A stretch of 64,000 nucleotides of DNA from Tetrahymena elliotti 4EA (lineage: Eukaryota > Ciliophora > Oligohymenophorea > Hymenostomatida > Tetrahymenidae): NCBI GenBank assembly GCA_000231825.2, contig JH720363.1:352492-416491 (forward strand), written 5' to 3'. Position 1 is the stretch's first letter. The number at the start of each line of letters is the position of its first letter. Shown piece after piece: positions 24,012-36,714 of the stretch. The notes below the pieces were generated by a model. The model did not search any database and had not been told where the DNA came from. It saw only the letters and a list, made by a program, of their open reading frames with translations. The position numbers and the translations under genes are program-made.

Positions 24012-27000
24012 ATGAATAATTTCAAAATAAAATTTTTTATCTTAAATCTATTCACATTAGTGATAGTTAAAAGCTAGCCCATAAAAGTTCCTATATTAAA
24101 CTCGATTCAAAGCTTTAGCTGTGAATAGGCATAAATTAGTTAAAATGAAAATGGATATGCTTTACTCTCTGATTAATAAACAGGTATTTCATAGTTAACA
24201 ATAGTAGGATGGTACCGCCTTTTAGGAAATTCAAATTAAAATTATCTGCTAATTTAGGCAAGAAATAGTCTAAGTTAAAATCTTATCAGAATAGTTTATA
24301 ACCCATTTTATAAAGAAATTTATTGCAGAATTTTAGATATTGACTAAAGTCCTTTGGATATATCTTCCGAGTTACAAAATGGTCTGAAAGACAACTGGTT
24401 TTTCATTAAAATTGGAATAAATTTAAATGATTTAAATAGTAGCAAGAATTATATTTTTTATGCTATTAATTCATTTTCTTCACCTATTTCATAGAGCTCT
24501 TTATCAAATTCTCCTATTTCATCCTTTGATAACAGTTAGTTTGAATATTTATATGGAGCTTAGACTTATTATCCATTTAGCAGATCATGTTCTGGTAGCA
24601 AACAGGTAAAAATTTTTATTTTTTAGGTTGAACTTATTTAATTTAGTCAAAAAATTAAATTAAGATCTTAGCAATTATTGGAGCATCAAACGATTCTAGC
24701 TAAGGTCCATTTTAAACAACTATTCCTCAAGAAATGGCAATATTAGCAAAATAAATCTATTATTTTGATTTTATAAGAGCATCTTCTAAAAATTCTTAGA
24801 TATTCAATTCAGCTCCTGAATACCAAACATGTTATGGAGCAAATTCTGTTGATAAATTAGCTTTTCCTTACTATCTAATAAATTCTTCGAATCAATTTAT
24901 TACAGATTATTCAATAGATTTTATAGAAAATATGGGAATTATAATGTCTTTTGATCTAGAGGTAAAGAGCTCAGACCCTTAATTTTATGATGGTTTTTTA
25001 ACTATATTAAATTAGAATCAGAATTACCCTCTTTTTGTATGCTATCATTTAAGATATGTATCTGGAAACATATCTGATTAAGTTTATGATATCAATAGTA
25101 ATTAGGCAAATAGTGCTTCTTATCCAATTTAGGAGAGTAAATAATATCTTGTAACAATTATCTTTTAGGAATATTTTGGTTAACTCCATAGATTACTTTT
25201 TCTTAATAATTAATTAATATTTGATTCTTATTTTTTAAATACATCTTGGAGATATTTGTCGATTAGTATTTATAATGTACCATAAGCTCCTTTTAGCTAT
25301 ACAGATAGATTGATACAAATTAAATCTTTTAAGCTTTATTAAGGAAGTTTCTTTTCAAATGAAAATGGATGCAATATTAATATAAATAATTATGATTGCT
25401 TTTAGTGCTAAAACTCTAATTAATCCTAATAATTAAGTTAACAATATGCATGTGTATCTTCTTGCAATTATCCTTATACAAATTCAACTCCAAAGTTATG
25501 CTTACATGAAAGTGCTAGTATAAATTAATGTTCAGATGAAGGAAAAGATTTATTCTAATCTACTTCTTGTTCTTGCCCTGATGGTCAATATGTGGATCCT
25601 ATTTCACTAAAATGCTCGAATTGCCTCTATTATTGTAAAACTTGCCAAACTCCTTATACATGTGATACTTATCTATTTTCCTCAGAATATAAAAGTAAAT
25701 AGTTTTTAATTTAAATTAACATACTATTAAATAATATATGATTTTTAGGTCAATGTGATAAAAACACTTTTGATGATGAAACTTAATGCATATCTAGTTA
25801 TCTTGTCATACCAAATCAATAAAACTAGAAGTTCCTTATTAACAGTAGCCAAATAATATGTTCAGTTTAATTTAATATCTACAATTTATAGAATTTCATA
25901 GTCGAAGATAAGGCTTTTAATTTAGGCTGGGATTCAAATTCCTTTTTTTTCACTTTAAATTTTAAATTAGAAATATCTCAATTAAACTAATAAAACATTT
26001 ACACTATTTGCTATTTGATGAATAGTGAAACTCATATTTTTTCTATCATTTCATCTTTTAAAGCATAAAATAGTTTACAGCTTAAAATTTTAATAAATTA
26101 AAACGACATCATCCTTGAAGCCTATATAGAAGCTGATAAAGATATTTGGCTAGGATTATATTATGATTCTTAAGGAATAAATCTTATTGTCAAATATGAA
26201 ACTGATCAAATTTCTTATTATTAAATAAATAGAAAAAATATTATTAACAAAAATCTTGATGATCCTTACTTAGTTGTTGGAATATAATCTCCGCTATTTG
26301 AAAATGAATATCCACTTTGTGGGTAAATCGGAACTAATAATTGGGTTATATAAGGTATTCATATTCGTTTAAATATTTAAAATTTATTTACCTTTTATTT
26401 ATAGGGGATTAAAGTATGAGAAACTTCTTTAGCAAATTACTTATTTTCTCAGAAGAAGATATTCAACAAATTATTGATTTTAATTTCTTAGATTACTAAT
26501 TTGAATTAGAATAAAAATAGTTATCAATTTCTAATAAATTAGATTCATCAATTACCATGAAAATAGATAATATAAATTTTAGTTTTGATTTCGTTAATGG
26601 ACTGATGATGACTTCTTAAAATTAATGTAGTTTTAAATTACCTAATACACTTCATTAGACTCCTTTCACAATTATGCTTCAAATAAAACCTATTTACTAT
26701 AATTAATGTGAAAACTATTATTATAATATATTAACTCTATACAACTCGAATGTTGATAAAGTAATATTCAAAATAAAATCAGATTAATATTTAAGGTAGC
26801 AATTCTTTTTAGAAGTTTGTACCTACAATTACTATTGCAAAAGATTTCAAAATGCATTTATCAAATATTAGTAGCCAAACAATTTATGTAATAGTTTTTA
26901 TTTCTTACAAAATTATAATGATTTTTATTAAATATAGTTATATAAGTTAAATAAGTGAAAGTTACTAGCTCATTAACTACTTTAAAATTTGATGTTGTGA

Positions 27001-29771
27001 TAAATTATGTGACTGATGTATTAGAAATGGAATTTCTTCCAAATCTACTAGTAAGTTAACCCACATTTTAGAAAATAATATTAGGTGATAAATATACTGA
27101 TTTTTATCTACATGATTTAATAAACGAAAATTTACTTTTTTATAGCAGAATATAAGTTTTTCTAGGGGGATATCATCATTTGAATTTTGATAATAATAAT
27201 CCATGCTTTATTTAAATAAATCGAAAAAATATGACATGTATCTATCCTAAAAAGAATTATGCTATCAAAGATGGTGTTTCCATACCTAAAGAAGACTGCA
27301 ACTAAGAAAATGATGATGAAACCAAATAAATCCTTTATTACAATGAAAACATTTATTCTTGTTAAAATTCTTAATTAACCATACCAAATTGCTTAAATGT
27401 GAATATTTACTTAAAAACTTGTATCTAATGTATAGATAACATAATGACTTTACCTAATTGTTAATGTCCTGATGGCATGTACATTGATAAAGATTCTAAA
27501 TCTTGCAAATGTATCTTATTTTTTATCAAAATAAATCAATCTAATCAAAATATTTTTTTTATTAAAAATAGAATGTTCTTCTCAATGCCTGACATGTTCT
27601 GAATCTTAAACTAATTGTTTGGAATGTAAAAAGAATTTATAAATTCCTCCTCAATGTGATTGTTTATACTCTAACTATTACAAAGTCTCAAATTTTGAAT
27701 GTAAAAGTAAGAAATATAATAAATTAAATATTATTTTTGGTAATTAAATTATACATATTAAAATATAGAATGTAGTGCTTAATGTAAAACTTGTTATGAT
27801 AGCCCTGATTAATGCTTAACTTGCAGTGAATTTAGAATAAATCCTCCGCTTTGTGATTGTGATACTGATTTATACTATCTTGATTCAAATACGAATACTT
27901 GCTAAAATAAATCATGTCCTAATAAATGTAAAACATGTAATTAGTTGAATTAATGTATTTAATGCAGAGGTGATAGAATAATTCCTCCTGATTGTGCGTG
28001 CAGCAGTGGATATTATGATGATTAATATAATGAGTATTGTTAGAAATGTTAAAGTGGCTATTATTATGATCTTGTAAATAAATAATGTAGCAAGTGCTAT
28101 GAGTTATGTGAATCTTGTTTTGGTAAGGAAAATTTTAATTGTGCTACCTGTTTATTTAATCTAAATTTAAACGAAAATAAATAATGCGTCTGTCCAAGTA
28201 ATTACGTGCTTTAGTCAAACTTTAAAGAATGCTATCAATTTATGGATTTAAAATTTTCAACATAATTTAAAAATAATAATTGCTAACTTATTTTAGAATT
28301 TGACTATGAAATTGATAATTTGTTTGTCAGGATAGAGTCCTAAGGAATAAACAATTTATTCAACATACATATCAGTGAATTAGATAGCTAATATTACAAA
28401 ATTAATGAATATTTAGTGTAATAAAATAGTAAAAAATTAATTATCAACTTGTAAGTTTTGAAAGATATATAATAAGCACATGGATAGTTGATTTTTCAGG
28501 ATACAACTTTTTTTTATAATAGCTCATTTAAGTCTGCTGTTAATCCTAAATATAACAGCTCACCACTTAGTTTTTTAATTGTTTCATCATTTAAAGAAAC
28601 TACTTCAAAAGTTCCTCTAGATTTCTTATAAATCTAAAATGACTATGTTGTAAATTTAGTAAGTAAATTTTAAATGTTATTTTACGTCATTAATTCTGTT
28701 CAACCAACTTGCTTGTTTTTAATGCTAGATATTTAATATCCTCCAAATTTATATGAATACTTATCTCGCTTTGGAAAATATATTTTTAGGAATGTAGAAG
28801 AAAGCTAAGGATATTTTAATGATCATTTGAGTTACACTTATTTAGGATTTGATTTAACTAATTAAGTTGAAGCAAGTTCTAAAAGTCCATATAATAGATT
28901 AGGCTTTAGTAATTCAATAATAATTAATTGTGAGCTAATATTAATTAAATATTCTGTAATTGCTATTGCTTTTTTTATATTTTTTAGCATATAAATTAAG
29001 CTAAACTCGAAATAAAAATTTAAAAAGGCTATTGATTTTTTAATTAAGAGATTAAGCTAAGAAAATGAAGTTAATCTACTTATGCTGATTATTTCAATAT
29101 GCATACAAATTTAAGAAATTTAATAAGATAATTATATCTCAAGATGGAGTTTTTATATTTCCATAACCATGCTTTGCTTACTAGTTGTTTCTTATGTTTG
29201 GTACTTTAGGTCTCTTAATTCAAATTCTTTTGAAAATAATAAAGAGTGCTTGGAAACATTTTATGAGAGATTTAAAATAAATTTTAGTGATCAAAATTTA
29301 AATATCAAAGGTTGGCTTTTAAAGAATTACTATTTTTTAAGTTTATTAAAAAAGGTATTGTTGCTATTCACTATTTATATTTTCAAAAAATACCCTTCTG
29401 TAGTGTGCTATTTTGGGTGCTTTTTATGCTTATTAATAAGTGCTTTAACTATATATTTAAGGCCATATAAGTAGTTATTTGCTTCTCTAATAAGATTAGT
29501 TGGAGAAATTCTATTGACAATCACATGGATCTTATTAATTATCATAATTTAATTTAATAAGAAACATAAGGCTTAAATTGCTTATACTGAAGAAGAGATT
29601 GAAAATTATTTAAGCTTAGGATTATCAACCTCAATTATTTTATCCATTTTTAATATTTTATTTTTATTCAATTTTATTATTGAAAATATATTAACTCTAA
29701 TTTACTAAAAATATCAAAAATTTAAAAAAACTTAAGCAGAAAAGGCTTTAATCAAAAAAGCTTTGAAATGA
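24012..29771 (+). CDS. large cysteine-rich ciliate transmembrane protein
   Basis: Starts with a signal peptide (MNNFKIKFFILNLFTLVIVKS). The N-terminal ~450 residues are rich in Ser/Tyr/Asn and may form lectin-like domains, but I cannot name them. Cys-rich modules follow from about 25370, including SCPDGQYVDP and CKTCQTPYTC, with a second run at 27570-28240 of the pattern C-x2-C-x2-C followed by PPxCDC, as in furin-like or EGF-fragment repeats. After another extracellular part, about five hydrophobic segments lie between 28920 and 29720 (for example VIAIAFFIFFSI and ITMLCLLVVSYVWYF), and the protein ends with a short Lys-rich tail. This architecture matches a very large family of unnamed Tetrahymena surface or vacuolar membrane proteins. 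Several introns (about 24600, 25690, 26350, 27510, 27710) were placed by eye. The ligand or function is unknown. Confidence 0.85.
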
Positions 29772-30114
29772 TATCTTATTGTACGATTTTATATTATAGT
29801 GATAAATTAATAAATTTAATTACATACCATAGTTTCTCATCCGTTTAAAATTTTAGATATTTTTTTGCTAGATTTGCTTTTGAAATACTTTAAAAAATTT
29901 TTTTATCAAAATTTTGTAAAGTATTTTTTTATTTGAGAAAAAAATTTTTTTTTTTAAATATTGTCTGTATTAGCACAATTACAATTGGCTATATTTTAAA
30001 ACAAGTAGTAGATATAAATTTTATAAAAACTAAGCATATTTTTTGTATAAACTGAAGAATAATAAAAATTTTATTAGTTTTATTGAAATGTAATTAAAAA
30101 TTTAATTTATTTAT
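29772..30114. other. convergent intergenic region
   Basis: About 340 bp separating the stops of two converging genes. It contains long A and T runs that could serve as 3' processing regions for both. Nothing else was recognised. Confidence 0.6.
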
Positions 30115-32274
30115 TCATTTATATTTTTAATTGGATTATGGGGAATAACAAGATATTTCTTAGTTTTCGGTATTCTAATAATAATCAGGTTCAGAATTAT
30201 TTGTATCAAATCTAAAGATTTTACTATTTATTTTCTATTTATAGGGGCTAAGCTTTTTAATATTTTCATCTATCACATTTTTGAGGTTTTAATTTTTTTC
30301 TATTTCAAAAATAGCCTAGTTAGACTATTCTGCAAAGCTTAAAAGAGATTTAAATTTGATAATCTTAATGTTCTTTTCTAAATCAAATTTCTTTTTTTAC
30401 ATGCTACTTGGTATGTAGTTAAAAAGTAAATTTTATTTTTTAGTTGGAGAATCGATTTCTTTTTTACTGGAAGATTCAATTTTTGCAACATTTGAGACAC
30501 TTTTAGAAGTTTTAAAAATGAGTTATTAATTATGGTTTTGATATTTATTTTGTTATTATTATTATTGAAATTCTTCTAGACTGGAGTTAACTTCTCTTTA
30601 TTAATTGTGAATATATTCGTTTTGAAAAGTATTTTTATTTAGTTCTAGACTGACTCTCAAGCTTTTTTTAGGAGAAAGAGGATGATTCAAATTATTTTAG
30701 GTTTTAATTTATGATAATGATTAAAAATTTTCATCGAAATTGAAATTAGAGATGGGTGTAAATTCTTAAACTTCCTACCTTATTGGAGATGGAGAGTTCG
30801 ATCTGCTATGGCTTGGACTGTTTTTGGATTTAACAATCAATCGAATAGACTTTCTTAAGGTTTTTTCAATCTATATTTCTTATTACTATCTCTGTAATAT
30901 TTTTTCATAAGGGAGTTAGGATTCTAAAAATTGCTACAGAGAAGAAAAGGCTTTCTTCTTTAATACTTGTCTATTTTCACAAATATTTTATAAATCCTTT
31001 GAAGATACTGTATTTGGGACAAGCTTAGCAGATATCATTTAAGATATTCTTTTTTCTTGCCTATTAGCTTTCAAAGGATTCTAAAATCGATTACTTAGAT
31101 CTGTTTGTACCTCCATTTAATCTTTTAAATTTTATAATAGTTTTATTTTGAATTAATTTGTGTCAGCAATTTATTTTTGTTAAGAAGCATTTCTTGGAGA
31201 AGAATTTTCATGAGATTTTCCTTTGATAATATCTGATAATTTATTTTCAGATAAAAGATTTTCATAATTAGTAATTGCATCGTACATAGATAATTTCCTA
31301 TTTTCTGAGAATTTTTGGTACTTTCTATCTTATAAATCATCTTAAAAAATATGTTGTTAATTTGAATGTTAATTTCCTATACTAAACTTAGGTTCAGGAA
31401 ACTCTAAAGGTATTTTTAAATCTTAATTATGCTATTAAAAATAAGGAGAGTTATCCTAGCTTTAAGATTATTATTTCTTTGGTGATAGAACTATTTGATC
31501 TGCCTAATTACTTCTATTAGTTTTAATCTGTATCTATTACAGCATAAAATTGTTAATTCTATAAGATGGTTATCTTTGATTATCTAATTCAAATTCTTCA
31601 TTTTAATCTTATGATTAATGATGGTGTATTGTTTTCACATTTTAATTCAAAGATTAATCTGTTTTTGAGTATTTATTTTTTAAAAGTTGGTTTTTAAATA
31701 ACATATTGCTATCTTTTCTATTGCTTAAGTTTTATAAAAAGCATTTTATCTTTGAAACCATATTCTAATTTTAGTATTTCTATCTATTTGTTGATAAAAC
31801 TTAACGATTTTATTCTTCTTTCACTTTTTAAGAAAACTCAAGTACTTATTCACTCATTAAAGAGCTTGCTCTTTCTTTCTTTATCAAAGATTTTGGTGTA
31901 AAAATTTGATAATCATCAGATTTTCTTAAGTTTTTGATTGGGAAATTTTATTTTTGTTTTATAGTTGATGAAATATGAGTTGAAGAAATAGCACTTCTAG
32001 GGGTTTAAAATGTTTAAACTCTTCCATCAGAACCATATACTTTATGAATTAATTTACTTTTATCATTTGAATTTATTTTCACATTAAGTTTAAATTTAGT
32101 CTAGCTCAAATTGTTTCCATCAACCTTTGCTTAGATTGGAATTTGATTTTATGGTAATACATTTTGAGAATACTTTTAATCCTTTTACTTCTAAATGTTG
32201 TCCTCTTTATACAATTTATATGCATTAGCTATGTTAATCTTGATCTGCTTAGCCTAAAAATTCTACTACTTCAT
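30115..32274 (-). CDS. hypothetical Gln/Lys/Ser-rich protein, 719 residues
   Basis: One uninterrupted minus-strand frame from ATG at 32274 to TGA at 30117-30115 (2,160 nt, exactly 720 codons), with many TAA/TAG glutamines. An in-frame TGA at 32325-32323 lies just upstream, so unless an intron is hidden there the start is at or after 32274. The protein begins MKQQNFQAKQIKINIANAYK and is basic and low in hydrophobic residues, with Ser-Pro motifs (SPSPIR, LSPKKS, DSPTKK) and Gln runs. It is predicted soluble and largely disordered, perhaps phosphorylated. No domain was recognised. Codon use and composition resemble neighbouring ciliate genes. It shares an upstream region of about 1 kb with the divergently transcribed NSRP1-like gene. 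Confidence 0.8.
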
Positions 32275-33337
32275 TAAGTCTATGTATGGCCTTCTCTACT
32301 ATTTGGCCTTTAGATACTTTTATCAATTTGAATTTTTTTTATTACTTTTGATTTATTAAGTATTTTTGGATAAAAGTATTAATTAATGAATGGTATACTC
32401 TTAATTTAATTATCTTACTTATTTTATAAAAAAACATTCCTCATTAATTTTTACAAGCTTAATTTCTATAGATTTTCTTCAACCATTAAAAATTGTATAT
32501 CAACTAAGTACTTTCAAAATAAATCATGGGTTATTGCTAAGTATCCACTGATTATTATTCTATCTAACTTGATAATATAAATTAAGATTACTTCTCAATA
32601 TTTTTAAAATCACAAAAAAAATGTAGAGTGTCTTTATTTATTTTTCAAATAGAAAACACCATTATGATATTTGTAAATAATTTACAATTATTAATTCTAT
32701 TTTATTGTATATGAAAAACAATTTTTTTTATTTTACAATACCTTTGGTATTTTTAAAAATATTTATTTTGTGGACGAATCTTAATGTATCTATTGAAATG
32801 CGTAATCAAAAATACAAATTTCGAATAATTCAAGCTTATTTTTAATATTTGTAAATTTATGTAAAGATTTAAAAAATGAGTAAATAAAAATCAAATTAGA
32901 ATACATTATGATTAGAAAATTCAAAGTAAAATAATTCATTTTTTTAGTCGATTCAAAAATACAAATAACGAAATAGACATAAAATATTTGAAATAACTGT
33001 TTGAAAGAAATTAGTTCATTCTTTAAATTTTTTTCAGAAATATTTTATTTAAGTTCTTAGAAATTAACATTAATTACATAGAAATTAAATTTATTTGCTT
33101 GGAAGATATTTTAGATTTTATTTATTGACTAAATTCTAGCATACATTCTTCTTTTTTTAAAATGAATGATCTTTTGTTTTTATCTAAAATGTGCATCTAG
33201 CATTTATCTGGTTATAATAATTTATCTTTAACTTTTTTGGTTTTGTTTTTAATAATTTATAGTAATTCAAATACAAAAATTTTTTGTAGATGTAGAACCC
33301 TTTACTGGCTAAAAAAAATGAATAAGACTAATACAAA
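32275..33337. other. divergent promoter region
   Basis: About 1.06 kb between two divergent genes (hypothetical protein on -, NSRP1-like on +). It presumably holds both promoters and could contain an extra 5' exon of the minus-strand gene. On the minus strand a short frame beginning near 32437 is closed by TGA at 32325. No clear motif was found. Confidence 0.5.
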
Positions 33338-34483
33338 ATGAACAATTCCAATAATAGAGGAAATATGGCTCATTTGTATGCTTAGATGTAACATAAAAAA
33401 ATGGAAGAAGCAAATGAAGCTGTAAAATTGATGATGGAAGATCCTGATTTGTTTGATTATGATGGATAATATGATCAAATTAAGAAAGCAAAGGAAGAAG
33501 CAACTTAGACTAAAAAAACAGAAAAAAAAGAAAGTGTTTTGTTAGGTATTAGAATGGCAGCAAAGGATAAAAGAGATAGAGAATTTTTAATTAGATAGGA
33601 AAGATTAGCAGAAAAAGAAATCAATAGAACTGGAAATGAAGGTCTGAAAGAAGAAAGATTTATTACTTCTTCTTACAAAAAGATGGTTGAGGAAAATAAA
33701 AAATTTTTGGATGATGATAATAAAAAGGAATAATTAAATGAAAGAAATTCAGCATTGTAAAAGGGTACTATGGACAGCTTTTTCTAGAAGCAATTAGCAG
33801 GATTAAATGGAAGAGTAGATGTTACAAAGATGATTGATAAAAGCAAATATAATGAAAAGTAGGAAAAAGAATAATCAAAATAAATACAAAATTAAAAGCC
33901 TTAAATTTAATAATAAAGCATTTAAGAACATAATTAGAAAAGTAATGCAGATGCCCAACAATATTAAGCAAAATAAGATTCAAGACCTAAACTTTCAGAC
34001 TTGTATTCTAGAGCTGGGTAACCTAGTTAACAAGAAAGGGATAGTTACTATTCAAAGGATGATTCTTCTAAAAGCTATTAAAATAAAGATAGATAAGAAA
34101 GTAGAGGTGAAAATTATAAAGACAATAAAAGTAAAAAAGATAAAAGAGACTCGAGATCAAGATCCTCTTCAAGAGATAGAAATAAATATCATAGAAGAGA
34201 AAGAAGTAGATCAAGAGATAGAAAAGAATCAAAAAGAGAAAGACACAGAAGTAGATCTTATGATAAAAAGCATAAAGATTCTAAAAGCTAAGAGTATAAT
34301 TCTAATAGAGAACCTTCAAATAATGCTGGCAAAGATGAAGGATAAAAAGAAATAAATTAGGAAAAATAAAATGTATAAAAAACTGTAAAGGTTGAAGAAT
34401 CTAAACTATCTAAAGAAGAAAAGATAAGATTAGCTAAAGAGAGATTCTTACAAAGATAATAACAACAATAAAAACCTGAATGA
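33338..34483 (+). CDS. nuclear speckle splicing regulatory protein 1 homologue (NSRP1/CCDC55 family)
   Basis: Single-exon gene of 381 residues (ATG 33338, TGA 34481-34483, frame verified). An ATG at 33318 is out because its frame hits TGA within eight codons. The N-terminal half matches the NSRP1/CCDC55 coiled-coil domain: MMEDPDLFDYDGQYDQI, then LLGIRMAAKDKRDREFLIRQ, ERFITSSYKKMVEENKK, and the closing GLNGRVDVTKMIDKSKYNEK, the family's hallmark order. The C-terminal half is an RS domain (SRSRSSSRDRNKYHRRERSRSRDRKES in two blocks near 34150-34260) with Gln-rich linkers, ending in a KLSKEEKIRLAKERFLQR helix and a Gln run. NSRP1 binds splicing factors in nuclear speckles and affects alternative splicing in animals; a splicing role here is inferred from homology. 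Confidence 0.88.
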
Positions 34484-35307
34484 TAATGAACTATTTATTA
34501 ACAATATTTTTTAAATAAAATTGATAATTCTATTAAATAAATTATTTAATCTTTTTATTTTTATAATTCCTAAAGTTTTAAATAAATAATCAAGATATCA
34601 ACTATTTACAAATTATTTTAAAATTTATCAAAATTTAAATAATGAAGAAATGTTTTTTTTACTTCATAAAATATCATAATTTTAATAGTTTTTTATTTTA
34701 TTTTATATTTCACTTTTATTTGTCAACATAAAAATATTTTTGAATTTAATTTTCTGATTTTCAAAAAAAATTGAAGAAGCTCGGGCATCTAAACAAGAAA
34801 ACAATAAATAAGATTAAAAAAAGATTAAAATCAGAATTATTTCATTAATTTATAAAAATAATTTTCAAATTATTGATAATTATATTAAGAAGAGATATCT
34901 TAATATTATTAATTAATAGCATAAATTAACTTTGTATTAATATTTTAAAAAGTTTTGTATGAAAATTTTATTTTTTTCATTTATATCATTTTAATAATTT
35001 GCCATTTTGATTTATCTACTCTGAAATACTGAATTCAGGTGAATTAACAAAAGAAAACCCTAAAATAATTAATGTGTTTGAGGTAAAATTTTAAAGTGGT
35101 ATAATACTCTAAAATTTTTTTAACATTAATAAATAAGTCTTATTAAAATATGAGATTGCCTATTTGGATATCTTATTTAATTAAATTTATTACAAAATAT
35201 GAAAAATGAATTTTTGATAAATAAATAGTAGTAAAGTTTAATTTTTAATAGTTTTTTATTTACATTTAGTTTGATAATTAGTATATTTAAAGGTTTATAG
35301 TTTTTTT
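34484..35307. other. convergent intergenic region
   Basis: About 820 bp between the 3' ends of the NSRP1-like gene and the first tubulin-like gene. It is AT-rich with poly-A and poly-T tracts; no gene was recognised. Confidence 0.55.
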
Positions 35308-36714
35308 TCAAATATCATTTGATGAGGTAATATTAGACTATTATTTTGAGATTTATTTATTTTTTTATTTATCTCCAAAAGTAGCTTGAGTCTAATCTAG
35401 GTCAATTTCTTCTTCGTTTTCTACAACTGAGTCTTGGTATTATTGGTATTCACTTATTAAGTCATTCATATTAGCTTCAGCTTCATTAAATTCCATTTCA
35501 TCCATACCTTCATCTAAGTACCAGTGAACAAAAGCTTTTCTTCTGAACATACTTGTGTACTGAGCATTTATTCTTTTGAACATTTCTTATATTGATGTAT
35601 TATTGCTAATCAAAACAGCGCTTCTTGGGACTTAGTCCAAAGAAATATCGCACATGCTAAGCTTCACACTGTTGGGAATCCATTCTGTAAAATGGCTGAT
35701 ATTTTTTCTATGGAGATTTAAGAGTTAATTTTCTACTTCAAAAGACGAAACTTTTCCTCTAAAAGCAAGAGCTGCAGTCAAATATTTTCCATGAGAAACA
35801 TCAGCTGCACACATCATATTATGAGGATTAAAAGCTTATTAAAGTATCTCAGGGACATTATATTTGCTTGCGAATTAAGCTTATCCCCTACCATACAAAG
35901 GAGCTATACCTACAGTAAAAAAGTGTAAACGTGGGAAGGGAGTCAAGTTGACAGACAATTTTCTAAGATCAGCATTCAATTATCCAGGGAATCTCATACT
36001 GCAAGTAACACCAGACATGGCTACAGAAACAATATGGTTGAGATCACCATAAGTAGGATGTTCAATTTTTAAATTTTTCATGCAAATATTATAAAGAGCT
36101 TCATTATCAATAACCATACATTAATCAACATTTTCTATAAGTTAATGAATACTAAGAGTGGCATTGTAAGGCTCAATAACAACATCGCTTACTTTTGTAG
36201 ATGGGAAAACAGAAAAACTTGAAAAAATTCTGTCTGGATATTCTTCTCTTAGTTTTTAAATTAGTAAAGTACCCATACCACTTCCAGTACCTCCACCGAT
36301 AGAATGAGTGAATTAGAAACCTTGAAGACTATCACATCCTTCAACTTCTCTACGGACAATGTCCAAGACTTCCTATGAAAGTTCAGCACCTTCAGAATAA
36401 TGTCCTTTTGCCCAGTTATTAGAAGCACCACCTTGAGCGTGGATAAAGTTATCAGGATGGAAAAGCTATCTGTAATTAGATGCGCGAATAGAATCCAATA
36501 CACCAGGTTCTAAATCGACCATTACTGATCTGGGTACATAACGACCACTTGATCCTTCATTGTAGTAAACGCTAATTCTCTCAAGTTGTTAATCATTATT
36601 ACCATTATACCAACCAGTCTATTCGATTCCATGTTCTTGAGAAACTCTTTCCCAGAATTTATAACCTATTTAGTTACCGCACTAACCTGCAGAAATGCAA
36701 ACAATTTCTCTCAT
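35308..36714 (-). CDS. beta-tubulin-like protein A (near-canonical body, atypical tail)
   Basis: Single exon, 468 residues (start 36714, TGA 35310-35308, frame verified). Full-length beta-tubulin with MREIV at the N-terminus, AGQCGNQIG (T1), the T3-region [19 protein letters not shown] (T4), [13 protein letters not shown] (T5), [10 protein letters not shown], and [10 protein letters not shown] with the beta-type lysine in T7/H8. It also has the [21 protein letters not shown] block. All GTP-site motifs are intact, so it could polymerise. It differs from conventional beta-tubulin at many otherwise fixed positions (for example HIQGG becomes CISAG). The C-terminus after [17 protein letters not shown] runs into a Gln/Ser/Asn-rich extension instead of the glutamate-rich tail that is glycylated and glutamylated in cilia. 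The Gln codons of the QCGNQ motif are TAG and TAA. It is first of three tandem paralogues; a beta-like (BLT-type) tubulin rather than the main BTU genes is likely. Confidence 0.95.

Noticed and set aside
31143..31340. 65-residue minus-strand frame starting MIYKIES
   Set aside because: It is out of frame with the uninterrupted 720-codon gene covering the same strand.
33834..34355. 173-residue Lys/Ile-rich open frame on the + strand
   Set aside because: It lies in another frame inside the verified NSRP1-like gene. Its composition is a by-product of the RS- and Gln-rich coding sequence.
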